DNA from: Cordyceps javanica
Lineage: Eukaryota > Ascomycota > Sordariomycetes > Hypocreales > Cordycipitaceae
Reading direction: 5' to 3'
Assembly (NCBI GenBank): GCA_036850795.1
Contig: JAAECO010000001.1
Span: 4,398,689 to 4,462,688, forward strand
DNA length: 64,000 nucleotides
The translations under genes and the position numbers were made by a program. Position 1 is the first letter of the stretch; every line of letters begins with the position of its first letter. Below the pieces are notes generated by a model that was not told where the DNA came from, made no database searches, and worked only from the letters and a program-made list of their open reading frames with translations. Positions 24,006 to 35,542 of this stretch are shown piece by piece.

Positions 24006-25644
24006 TGTGAAGCTGCAACAGTGACGCCAGGCGAAAGAAGAAGATGATTATGAAGATGACAAGAAAGCGTGTGTAGCAAGATGTGGGTGATGAGATGAGG
24101 TTCGAGGGTGACCCGTGGTGGAAGGGGCTGGGCAAGCGTTTTTGGCCTAGTATTATTATACGCAGATCGAAATCCAGTTCCGGCGTCGCCTTCGGCAGTG
24201 GTCCCCTCCGTTTACACTTTTACCTCGGAGCTTCTGGCGGTTGCCGTTCAGGTGAGGGGATGCGGGGCAACAAAGCCAGCCCACGGGGGCCGGTTCCATC
24301 AATGCTGCCCGCTCCGATCGTAGAGGCTCCGAATCCGATCGAGTCAGGCAGTCAATAAATGCACGCGCGACGGCAATAGAATACCAACGCAGACCCTTTT
24401 TCCGATGCCCTGCGCTTGGTTGTCTTTATCGGCGTGAGCCCCCCCTTGTACTACGCAAGCCAGGCGCCCGTGAAAAAAATGACCGATGGTATTTTCGTGG
24501 GTCGGGTAAGTCTGTGGCAAATACATATATGACGTTGTTGTAAGTAGGTGACGGAGAGGACGGCTGGCTTTGTTTGGTCAAACTCTCTTATGAGGGTAGA
24601 TCCGATCTCGTGCTGGGAATAAGCGACGCGGGGAGAGTTGCGTCTTTAGCATCATATTAACCACTTCACATCATATCGGCCTCGAATACGGAAGTATTAT
24701 TATACGCGTTATTTATTGCCTACAGGAGGCCAGCGAGTTGATTTCTCGTTCCAGCGCAGGAGCCTTTACGAGCGGCAGCGCGAACTGCCTCGCCTCCGAT
24801 TGCGTTGCTGTTGCACGTCTCTCTCGCCTCACCAGGACCCGCAACCCGTGTAGTCAACCAGCCTTGTACTTAGTACTGGCGTGCGCCGAGCCACTTATGA
24901 TCCAAATCAACGGTTCAAAGGAATCCTGGTTCACAGCCAAACAGCCTATTTCTCCCTCTAATGCCGGCGTGCGGGACAGTGGAGACTGGCGACAGGTGCA
25001 CTGAGATGTACGCTTGACCTCGAGCTATGACGAGATGGAACAGGACCGTTTTGTCTTTGTAATCTTTGTAATTAGGCAGTGAGTTGGAATCAATGCCACA
25101 TTTTCATCTCATGCGAGATTGAGCCTAAGCGCTCGCCACGGTTGACAGAGGTCAATTCAACATTGTCTTTCTCTACTTACGTTGTCTACATAGCGGAGGT
25201 AAGTTGGGACCAATACCCAGTGTTCAACAAGGAACTAAATAGTACTTACTGATGTGCGTTGCTTTAAGTATCCCGCGCTGTTGATCATGGCGACTTCCGT
25301 GTTGCGTGTGCTCACTGCTCACTGCCAGTTTTAATTGCTAGGCGGCACTATGCCACGTTGAGAAATGGGTCTTCCGGATACCACATACAAGTTGGGCATA
25401 ATCGCCGCGATGAGCCCCGGAATAAAAAAAATTGTTGGCTTGTTGGGCATACCAGCCTACTGGATTCGACAGAGCCAATGGCTTGAAACTCGTCATCAAA
25501 GTCCGGTCGCGAAAAGGGATAACGAACCGTCGCTCAGTCGCAAAACTTCGCCATGGACTTGTCATTTGGCTCTTCTTCATCCGTGCTTACTTCTTTCACC
25601 AAAAATATATCTTGGCTCAGCCCGTTTCTTTAATTCGGCCTGCC
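24006..25644. other. Intergenic region, no gene seen
   Basis: About 1.6 kb between divergent genes (the dehydrogenase reads left, the DUF829 protein reads right). It contains both promoters and short random frames. No structural RNA or repeat was recognised. Confidence 0.55.
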
Positions 25645-26547
25645 ATGCCCAGGAAGCCACCATCGATTCAAGGCTTTGATAGCCTCTCGGACCAAGTCTT
25701 CGTGCGAGATGGAGACCTGGAAGCTGTGACTGCTACCAAGAACCACCCGGACATTGTTGCCATCTACGGTTGGGGCGACTGTCTGCCGCAGCACGTTGCC
25801 AAATATGCCGATGGCTACCGCGCAATGTTTCCGGGCGCAAAGCAGGTGGTGGTTTTGTCGCCTATCGCGAAGGCCATGTTCACCAGTCGCAAGCAGAGAC
25901 GCGAACACATGACGCCAGTGGTCAATTATCTGTTTGGATCGCCCAACGCCAGTGAGAGTACTGGTGTAGTGCAGGGCGACAGCCGTATTCTGGTTCATGC
26001 CATGTCCAACACGGGTGCTATTAACTTTGCAGCCACGCTCGATGCCTACGTGGAAAGGTTCAAAAGTCCGATGCCGCATACCCTTTTCGTGATGGATTCA
26101 ACTCCTGGGGGGACCAATCTTACCTGGGCGAATTTGAAGCGGTGGTCACGCGCTATGGCACTTGGTACTGCAAAGTGGTTCCCTTGGCCGTTTGTCGCCA
26201 CTCAGTCTATCTGGGCGTTCTTTTTGCTGCTCAATACTCTCTTCCTGTGGGTGCGGCGACGACAGCATGCTGGCGCATGGAGTCGCATCGCGGCCCACCA
26301 AGAGGCCTTTGCCACAAAACGCGCCCGCAGACTCTACATATACAGCAAGGACGATGATTTGATCGACTACAGGGACATCGAGAATCATGCACTTGAATCC
26401 GAACAGCTGGGGTATGCCGTCGACACCAAAGAGTTCTATGGAAGTGGTCATGTCGGACACATGCGCATGCACCCCGATGAATATTGGCCGACCATTCAGC
26501 GATCATGGGTAAATGCGAACCCGTCTGAGCCCGTCTCTGGATTCTAG
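25645..26547 (+). CDS. DUF829 (TMEM53/PaxU-like) protein
   Basis: Single exon, 300 aa from the ATG at 25645. The open frame extends upstream, but family members begin just before the GFDSLSDQVFVR block, so this Met is preferred. Family motifs: IYGWGDCLPQHVAKYADGY (about 40-60), SPIAKAMF, an alpha/beta-hydrolase-like LVHAMSNTGA elbow near 120, YIYSKDDDLIDYRDIE, and the late SGHVGHMRMHPDEYW block with the His expected at the end of the fold. A hydrophobic segment at about 190-210 may be membrane-associated. Family knowledge: PF05705, which includes PaxU of indole-diterpene clusters; the biochemical activity is not firmly known. It is convergent with the HET gene downstream. Confidence 0.85.
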   Translation: MPRKPPSIQGFDSLSDQVFVRDGDLEAVTATKNHPDIVAIYGWGDCLPQHVAKYADGYRAMFPGAKQVVVLSPIAKAMFTSRKQRREHMTPVVNYLFGSPNASESTGVVQGDSRILVHAMSNTGAINFAATLDAYVERFKSPMPHTLFVMDSTPGGTNLTWANLKRWSRAMALGTAKWFPWPFVATQSIWAFFLLLNTLFLWVRRRQHAGAWSRIAAHQEAFATKRARRLYIYSKDDDLIDYRDIENHALESEQLGYAVDTKEFYGSGHVGHMRMHPDEYWPTIQRSWVNANPSEPVSGF

Positions 26548-26798
26548 TACAGCAACCTTCAACTTGGAAAGAAGGTCCCGAAGTCACTCAACTGCGGTAC
26601 CAAATTCCCATATTTTCAGCCTCAAAATTACCATCACAGAACTTACATCTTGTACTGGGCATGAACTCGTGCTTCCTGGAGAGATTTGCTCTACGGGGAG
26701 GCTTATAAGCAATGCTGGAAAAATCTGTGGGACTACATGTATGGAAAAGATTACAATAGAGAAAAAGAAAGCAAAGCAAACCAATTGTACATTCAAAG

Positions 26799-28895
26799 CT
26801 AAATTATGACGAATTCCTGCTCTACATATGCCGGGTCTAGGCCTTGGCCTTCCATATATCGGTCGAGATAGCAATCGCCCACTATTGTGAATTTGCCCTG
26901 TTCCTGCTCGCGCAGCACGAATGGATAGCTGCCTCCATACAACAGAGCGACAACATCACCGACCTTGGCACCATTGACGGCCCAACCAAGACTATCGGTC
27001 GTTCTGATGAATCGCCTGTTGAAGCACCATTTTTCATGCGAGCCCGTCCATTCCTCGAATGCTTTCATCATCCTCTTGCCAAATGCGCGCCCGACCCGGG
27101 ATGTCTCGCTGGCACCCGTGGCCTCTTGAATCATCCAACGGGAAACTGCTTCGAATGTGTCGTTCGAGGAGGCTACCATACTATGCAGGTCGAAACCTAG
27201 CATAAAGTCGGCTCCAAGATCCGACCCATCTCGAGTTCTGTTGCATGCAAAGGCACGAGCCAGTGACTCTCTGACTTTTTGCGAAGGAGTGCCAGTTGGC
27301 GACGCCACCCTATAAATATCGTAGAGAGTGGCTCTAGCCTCTTCCCTATGGTACGACTGCCTGCTCAAGTTTCTCTCTTGCAAAGTCATGTTGTGTGGGA
27401 GACTAACTGCGTCATCTTGCTCCAGATCCAGTTTTCGGATGCCAAATTTTGGTCCAGCCAAGCCTTTCGGCGTATTGGCTAGATGTGTAATAGTTTTGGT
27501 GCTTTCGATTGCTTCGATGCTGCCGAGGACCTTGCCCCAGATCAACAACTGACTTCGGTCCTTGCTTATCCTCATGCGGGGTTTGCTGGTGCCGGCAGCA
27601 GTTGCTTTCAATGCGCGAGACCGAAGTGGCTCTACCCATCCATGCACCGTCCAGTCTGGAACCCATGACGGCAGCTTCAGTTTTGATGGCATGGCAGGAA
27701 GCATGCAGTGACTGAGAATATCCAAAGACTGCTTTTCCTCTAGAAATTGAACGGCTAGCTGGGTAAAACTCTCCTCAGCACCCATCGCGTAGTCAACTGG
27801 CGCATCGACAGTTTGATCGGCAAGAGACAAGACAGCGTAAATCTTGTCAGCGGGTAAGGTGCTCTCGAAAACTCTAGTCTCCTCCAGAAGATCCAGAAGA
27901 GGTATAGCGATTGGCTCATTCGACTCGGTCTGGTCATTGCGCAGCCACTGCATGACCCCAAGCGACTTCAACGCGAAGCTTTTTAGAACCATGTCCATTT
28001 TGAATGCCTTGGCAAAATGCACAGCCTGTGCGAGCCAGTCCCAGTCAACAGTCCAAGAGCCGACATGAACAGTTGCCCGAGAGGCGTTGGCGGCTTCTTG
28101 CAAGACCCAAATACGATGAAACTGAGGTCAATATTAGCACATTGGTGACGGGCAAAATCTCTGCGACAATGTGGGCAAACAAACCCAGGCCCGATCGAAA
28201 AACTGATGTAGTGATTCCCAGTCAAGTTCCGTCGTTCTGGGGTCCGTGAGAAGACGCTTCCTGATCTCAAAGTTCCCTAAATTACGGAACTGTGCCTCGC
28301 CGATTGATTCTGCGATGTTTACGATTCCCTCCAAAACAAGAAGCCCCTGCCCGTCGATGCCAGTATCTTCACCAAGCCATATTCGTACGTGCGACGCGCC
28401 TGCATAGACACGTCCCATCATCAAAACATGCTCATTCCGCTCTTCTATATTTTCTTGGTCAATGCATAGCGCGTCAATCCAGATACGTAGCACCTCAGCC
28501 TCCCGCCGAATACGCTGTATGGCCCTGAGCAGCTCACCACCAACCTCTACCGAAACGCCATCGCAGAGGATGTTGCCGGGCGGCAAGCGACCGCCGAAAT
28601 TGACATAGGTGCGGTGCAGCTCAGGATGATCTAGCATGTCCCGGAAAGGAATTTGGCCACTCTCCCCATCCTCGGAGCCAAAGGCGTAGCCGACAATGGC
28701 GTCGTCGGGTGGGATAAATTCGACGTTGGTGCTTCTCCCCCAGCAATAGCTCAACGCCTCGTATGGACTGGAACCTCCCTTGAGAGACATATGCACCAGT
28801 GAGCACACGATCTCATCCTCAAACTTGCCAGGCTGGATGTGTAGGATGCGTGTCTCGTGAGGAAGATCCAGAGCTTGGTAGGGGTAGCGCGCCAT
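26799..28895 (-). CDS. HET-domain incompatibility-type protein
   Basis: Two exons, read 28895-28185 and 28121-26799, give 677 aa. The 63-nt intron (28122-28184) restores the family motif FFDRAW|FHRIWVLQEA across the junction. HET domain at about 40-245: YEALSYCWG, then LRIWIDALCIDQENIEERNEHVLMMGRVYAGASHVRIWLGE, then RIWVLQEA. The remaining ~430 residues carry features common to this class (LPADKIYAVLSLA, LPSWVPDWT, and a VGDVVALLYGGSYPFVLRE block near the end). Family knowledge: HET proteins control self/non-self recognition and programmed cell death on hyphal fusion; most paralogues are uncharacterised. It is intact. Confidence 0.93.
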
Positions 28896-29634
28896 GTCGG
28901 GTTGGCGATGTTGAATGTTGCGACGCTCAATATTGCAGTGATGAAAATGAAGAATAAACCGAAATAAAGTAGAAGAAACTTGCCAATATTACATTACTCG
29001 CAAGGTGTGTTCGCTGCCATGAAGAGCCACCAACTACGATCAGGCTGTGGTCAATGAACGAGCCTGATCCGCCTTTAGCACTTGTACGAGGCGGACTGAC
29101 GAGAGCACTGCCACGGTTAGCATTCTCCAGATTTCTGGAACTAGAAAAACATCTGACGCAGCATGGATTTTAGACAAACTGCGAGTCTCATGGAATACAC
29201 AGTCTTCCAGTATGTTTAGACTAACGAGAGAGTGTTTAGATCATCACCAATGGTATCTAGAACTGCGCAAAATTGACTGCTGTACTACTTATCAACCCAA
29301 CTGGAACGCTTCGGATATACGAACAAGGGTTGCTGGTGCCAGACCGCCCTCTCTCAGTAATGCAGCACTGGGCCTCGGTGCTGCAGGGGTTATTAACGCA
29401 GAGGGTGCCTTGCGAGTATGTAAATGTGGGCTGCGTTCAGGCACTGAGCAGTGGCGAAGCAACTACTTAACTATTAGGCAACAATAGGTAGCTATCGAGT
29501 CGCCATATAGGGCCAGATTTGCCCTGGTCTCTGAAGCTATTTAATCGGGCGATCTTCCATCCAGCCCTCTATGTTTTGCATTTCCGCTTTAAACAATCTG
29601 TTATTGCCGAGAACGTCTCAAAACCTTCCCCACC
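28896..29634. other. Intergenic region, divergent promoters
   Basis: About 740 bp between the HET gene (leftward) and the AAA ATPase gene (rightward). No coding signal was seen. Confidence 0.55.
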
Positions 29635-31649
29635 ATGACACTGACCAGCCATGATAACGAGCCCGCGACCGATGCGGCGTTTAACGCCGGCGCCGACGCG
29701 ACCTTGAGCGATGGATCGCAGAAGTCCGAGATCGATTCGAAAAAATCCGAAAAAATCATGGTTGGCATGGTAGCTGATACCAAAGATTTATTTGCCAAAT
29801 TTGACGCGGACGGAAACCGATCCTGGTCGGATAAACCGCCAACTGACCTCGAAGAAGCAGCGGAGAACGAGACGACGCAAAAGTACGCAATTATCGTCCG
29901 TAAGAGTACGTAAAAACCCCAAGATTGACAAAATTTGTTTCAGATGCTGATAAAGCTATTATAGAGAAACCTAAGCGAGCTAGTTCTAGCAAACCTCTGG
30001 TCATCGACAGCCTGATTATCCAATCTCCTCTGCTCAAGAATGCCTTGGGAGATATTCTGCAGGATTATCCTGGAATCACTACGGATGTTACACGACTCAA
30101 GTTCTTTGCGCCATTTGAGTGCTTCGTGCATCGATGGGAAGAGTTGGAAGAGGCGGTCATTGATGAGGACCGTGACGCTGCGAGCCGTGAACATTTACGG
30201 CTACTTCATACAATCCTCAGCGACGAGCTGGGTGCCACAGTGCAGCTGAGGAAAGATTTCCTCAAGAACAAAGTCACTGATTTTGAACATTGCTGGCTGC
30301 TTTTCACGCCAGGGTGTACCATCTTGACACAGCTGCATGGTCACACAGTTGCCGCCAGATTCAATAGCGGGAAATATGTCGAAACCAATTGTGGCCCGAT
30401 GTACTCCATCAGTTGCTCCTATGTTGACTGGGACGGCGTAAGGGTAGGATGGGCTGAGAAGACGACAGGCATTTCACAATTCCTGGGTACGAAGCCGTTT
30501 TCCAATCTTCGCTGCTATCCATTGGAACACCACCCCAACCGTGCCTCCATCGAAACAGACTTGCGTCGACGCGGACGCCGCTGGGAATCCCTTCAAGGAT
30601 TTCGATATAAGGCCTATAAAGGAGTGGCAGTGTACTCTCCGGACCAAAAAACCCTCAGCCGGGAGAGGGTTGACTGCCGCATCGTTGTCGACGCTTCACG
30701 ATGGGAGGACGCAAACCCGAATTATCTCCTATACTTGGAGATCATTCACGAGGCGGACCAAAGCCAACTCGACTATGAAATGCCTCCTCTCAACAACTAC
30801 CACGTCCTACTGACGTCGCCGATGGTGAGAGGCTACGCTCTTAAGAACAAACGCTGGATGCAGTTCTTTGTAGACGGCGTGGAGGAAATCGAGTTCCATG
30901 AGGGCGCATTTGACTCGCTTGTGCTGTCGGAACAACGAAAAAAGTTGATTCTTGCTTTTGCCGAAAGTCAAGTGAGGCATAAAGATTCATTTGACGACGT
31001 TATCAAGGGCAAGGGTCAGGGGATCATCATGCTGCTTTCCGGCGGACCAGGTATTGGCAAAACTCTAACCGCCGAAGTCGTCGCCGAGGAAATGCGAGTT
31101 CCACTGTACACGATGAGCGCTGGTGACCTCGGAAGCTCATCCGACACTGTCGATGAGAATCTCAACAAGCTTATGAGCATGGTTAGTAACTGGAATGCCG
31201 TGCTGCTGCTTGACGAGTGCGACGTCTTTCTTGAGGAGCGAAGCGCCGCCGACCTGGAGCGCAACCGCATCGTTTCCATATTTCTCCGGACTCTGGAATA
31301 CTATGAAGGCATATTGTTCCTGACGACAAACCGCATCAACAACATGGATACTGCTTTCCAGAGTCGCATCCACCTCACTCTAGAGTACCCAAGCCTTGAC
31401 ACGAGTGCTCGACTCTCAATCTGGAAAACTTTCTTAGCATGCAGTGAAGGACAAAACGCGAGTGGCAAAGCAACAGACATTGACGAGAGCGCGCTTGCTG
31501 TGCTAAGCTCACTTGATCTGAACGGCCGGCAGATTAAAAACATTATGAAGATGGCCCAGCTTCTCGCAAGGCAAACGGATTCTAGCCTTGCACTTGCGCA
31601 TGTGCAGACAGTGTTGAGCATACAAGGCTATGCAATCCACCAGAGCTAG
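29635..31649 (+). CDS. AAA ATPase with N-terminal DUF7025-type domain
   Basis: Two exons, 29635-29899 and 29944-31649, give 656 aa. The intron is only 44 nt (gtaaga...tttcag); the alternative donor ten bases downstream would give a stop, so this one is chosen. Residues 1-90 are acidic and low-complexity. The middle part (about 115-370) shows the DUF7025 pattern found in fungal AAA proteins (FFAPFECFVHRWEEL, LHTILSDELGATV, DFEHCWLLFTPG). The AAA module has Walker A GGPGIGKT (about 455-462), Walker B VLLLDECD (about 508-515) and a sensor-1-like FLTTNRINNMDTAFQSRIH. Such proteins are BCS1/ATAD3-like in their ATPase module and expanded in filamentous fungi; substrate and location are unknown. No transmembrane segment is seen. 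Confidence 0.92.
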
Positions 31650-31872
31650 TCAATGCTAGATGACGACTTTTCATATCAGACAGTCAAAAGAAATAAAAAT
31701 GAAACTCTGGCCAGTCCCTCTGATTCTTAAGTTTCGGCCGCTTGCCGGAATTAAATATTTTGAATTACAAATGGACGCGGTATGACGCACACTGGCGGCT
31801 CGATAGAACCACTGTGAATGGACGTTTATCCACTTCGTAAGAGAGACTACGGTAGTACTGTAGACCGCGGCT

Positions 31873-34034
31873 TTATACACTCGCTAGACTAGTGAGCTCC
31901 TTCTCATGCAAGTTGAAATGAAGTCGAAAGGTCCGCCATGGGCGATCGTGGATGTACTCGTCAGTCGTTCGCAGATTCAGCACAGCACCGGTAGTCGTCA
32001 TTTCGTCAACCGAAGTCTGATATATACGGTGGCAATCGCATACGAAGCTGTGTTTGCGACGGCAATTGCATTCTGCAAGACTGACGTTGGTTGCATCGGG
32101 CCGAGATTCTGTGGTTGTTCGCCACACGTCTTCCTCGAGACGGATCTGTGCATCGGCAAGATGCATGTACATGAGGGTATGCACTGAGGGTAGCAGATGA
32201 TAGTCATGCGCCAGCAACGCGCACGCTCTGCGGCGCAGGATAGGGTGACGGCACAGTCGCGCGACGAGATAGAGTGTCTCATTTGTCATGGGCGAGAAAG
32301 TCATGACCCGTCCAGCGAGACCGGGTGTGGCGCCAAACGCTGCAGCTACTGATGGTATTTCGGTTCCCTCTGCAGCGCCATAGCGCAGCTGAATCAGATG
32401 CTTTGCATCGTCAAGCAGCTTGCCAAAGGCGGCTGTGGAAGCGTCCCAACAGATGTTAGACACCTCAAGAACATATGCATCTAACAGTATCTTGATCGAT
32501 GCTGCGCGGAGATCAAGAACTGCAAACTTCGACTGGTCCTGACTTTTGCAGGATCGCATCCTCAGATAAGCGAGTTTCCGCTCCCATTTGAGAATACGTT
32601 CTTTGTAGTGTTCGATAAGCTGTTGCGTGAATTCACGGCCATCCTTGATGAAATCTGGACTCTCGCATCCCGGATGCATCGTGACCTTGACAACGTTGTT
32701 CCATATTGGTTCCAGTTCGAAGTAAGCTTCCGTCAGAGATATGAATGGATCATCTCGTAGCCGAAGCGTGCAGCCCTCCCAATATGAGTGGTACTTGTAG
32801 CTCGGCGGCTCCATAAACAGGAAAAGACTATCGGCCCTGAAGCACGCATAGACTACAGAGTCAGCAGCCTGTATGCTGTGTTTATCGAGACGCCGATGTA
32901 TCCTAGTTTGTGCCCAGGTTTTCCAAAGTCCAACCAGCATACACGTGTTTTGGTAATGCGCCATCATCTCCATGTTATCACCACGAAGCATCGCCAAGAC
33001 AATGAAGAGCTGACTCGCCACTATGATGTTAATTTTCGTAGTATCAGTGACAAACGGGAGAGACACAAGATCTCTCATGCTCTGAAGCGCAGCTTGATAT
33101 TGGTAGTATGGCTGTAGCGACAGCGCATCCGAGGTCTGGTGTTCGGGACGCGGCTGTGTGTAGTCGTACCCAGTCCGTCCCAGAAGGTGTGTGGCGGCAA
33201 TGGCATTGCAGGCATACCATAGTATGGGCTGTGACTGCGTGCCTCGAAGCAAACCATCTCTCCAGAACTCCTGGTCAAATAGGCCTGTGAGCTGCGGCGC
33301 CACTTCAGACCGGAAGTAGTGGAAGAGCCGCACCTCATGATCACGCCACTTGATTTGACTTGGACTGACAGAGAATGATGGCTGATTTCTGATGTCTGCT
33401 CCTAGCATCGAGGGCCTGGGGGGAAATGTGAGAGTTTGGTGCCGTGGTGTTGCCCAAAGGCAATCTCTGCTTGACAGCGTACCTTGGAATTGTTAGAACA
33501 TGTGCCACGTCGGCACGTAGGCTTGGAATCGTTGCGAAAGAAGAAAAAGCCCCGAAGCATTTTTGGTGATTGCCAGCTAAAACTTACACTTCTTGCAGGC
33601 TGGTTGAGTCTCGTCACACTTCACACGGCGATTTCTTGACACCTCGATTAGCCCAGGCTCACCTTTGCTGCGAGTTTTGCGATAGCCGTTGGCCAGCTGA
33701 GACAAACTTACCGACACGTTAAACACCCAGTTCTGACTCTCGGAGCCCATTTTTTACTTCTTTCGCCGCCTTTTTCGGGCCTCAGATGGCCCCTGGGTAA
33801 CTTCTGTCGGCGAACTGGGTCTGATTGGGGACCGCTGACGATAGCCGCCTCTTTAGTTTCAAGTGAAGCGCTCGGGCGGGGATTGTACGGTAAGTAGTCC
33901 GCAACTTGGGTCGGGCAAGCAGGAATTATTGGTAAAGAAGCACTTGATTGAGAGTCTGTGCATCGCTGGCGCTCTGCTGGCCGGAACTCCTGTGCCCGCA
34001 TCTCCTGCCTCCAGTTTAAAAAGTTCCGATGCAT
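31873..34034 (-). CDS. Zn2Cys6 transcription factor (Fungal_trans_2-like)
   Basis: Three exons, read 34034-33712, 33634-33588 and 33482-31873, give 659 aa. Introns are 33635-33711 (gtaagt...tcaag) and 33483-33587 (gtaagt, branch CTAAC, ccaag). Splicing builds a perfect binuclear cluster CX2CX6CX6CX2CX6C, spread over all three exons: CLTC in exon 1, RRVKCDETQPACKKC in exon 2 and the last Cys (SSRDC) in exon 3. A basic SKKWAPRVRTG segment precedes it. The large C-terminal part (about 175-659) is helical and resembles the fungal-specific regulator domain. Target genes are unknown; the neighbouring AAA ATPase is convergent and the enoyl-CoA hydratase gene is divergent. Confidence 0.88.
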
Positions 34035-35542
34035 CACGGGATGGCTGAGGCATAAACGCCTAGTTATTGATGGGTCTACAGCCTATGGACGGGGCCTTAT
34101 GTAATGCGACTATGGGCAGCTAAGTATTGGGCGGCCTGCCGCGCCGGGGGCTCCGAAGGGTTCTCTCCTGCCCAGTTGTGAGGCAGCCGACTCAATAGGC
34201 ACCGGCATCTTTGACAACATAGTATAACCAATACCGTAACAATTTGGTAGCAACTGCATCAAACGTTGGTGCGGCGATCAAATGATAGAGGCATTCGCAT
34301 ACTAATGGTTGACTTCGGCCAGTCGCCACCTAGGTGACTCAACAGAGCTATCCAGCTGCTAACTAGACCAAACTTTGCAATATGTCCCCTACTGACGTTC
34401 ACAACAATCACTATTATGTTAGCAAACATTAATCGACCTATTGAAATATCGACTACGCCCATGATTAGCAACAGACAACGTTGCATTTCTGAGAGAAGGG
34501 TAAAAGTGGGGGCCGGGATGAGTACATTTATCCTGCAAAACGGAAATTTATATGCTCGTGCCCGCGATAAATCGGGCGCGAGGAGTTCCTCCGCGCGTGG
34601 AGGCTGTGTTGAGAACGCCCCACTGACTACGCATTCAAAATGCTATCGTGTGTTAAAACCAGGGTGCACTCCGTACGCAAGACTCTATACTGAGTACTAC
34701 CATGCGCTCCCCTGCCAGCTCAGTGCCAAGATGCCGATGTGGGCTAGTACTATATTGTAACCCGAGACACAAGCTCATAGAAGATGCTTTTTAAATCTTG
34801 AGTGGCAATTATTTGAGGGCTGCTTCTTTTTGCCCCAATGTCGTCTTCTACAGGGCTGTCATTATGCCAATGCCTGCATTGCCTGCTTTTGTGTTGGTGA
34901 CTCGCCGGGTAGTACGGATTGCAAGCAAGCAGAGTCATTGACCACTATCGCAAAGTCACATGCGATTCATGTGTATAGGTGGAAACTCGGATCCTACCTG
35001 GCAGATTAGTGGGTTAGTGAGGGTGACTGTAAACTCGGGGTTGTATCACGGTCGGCTATATGATCAGCTAATCTTGCTCTCAGCCCGCGGGTGAGACGTT
35101 AACGAAGAATTGGCCAGTTTCACTGTCTATAGCTCTCCAGTCTCATAGGGAAATTTACTGTAACAACTTTGAATAAGGGCTAAGCCCTCTAAAAAGACAA
35201 TTTGATCACATAGTACCCTGTAAGCTATTACGAGATGGGGTTTTCACATACACCAGGCGACGCAAATACTAAATACAGAGCAGAAAACACGGTCGCTTTC
35301 GCCGGGGAGGATTACTTCTAACAAACCCCGCATTTCTAGTGACGATATACGCCCGAAGGCCACCAAATTTGATTCGCTCCAGCCCCATCACCAATTACCT
35401 CGCGTGAACCGCTCCGGGGAATGATGACATGTTCATTCCATTGTGGCGGACCTCGGATGCAACACTCTATAAAGATGAGAGAAGAGATTCTGATTCTGCT
35501 CTATTCTGTTCAATTCAGTTGTCTTGAACAAATCTTTTTGCA
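34035..35542. other. Intergenic region, divergent promoters
   Basis: About 1.5 kb between the regulator (leftward) and the enoyl-CoA hydratase gene (rightward). No coding signal. The right end has a TATA element at 35468. Confidence 0.55.
35468..35474 (+). promoter_or_regulatory. TATA box of the enoyl-CoA hydratase gene
   Basis: TATAAAG, 75 nt upstream of the ATG at 35543, followed by a T-rich leader. Confidence 0.5.

Noticed and set aside
23034..24047. 337-aa plus-strand frame opposite the SDR gene at 22899-24005
   Set aside because: Antisense shadow; it is open only because of the codon bias on the other strand.
24738..25004. 88-aa frame between the SDR and DUF829 genes
   Set aside because: Random composition and no motif; it lies in promoter DNA of divergent genes.
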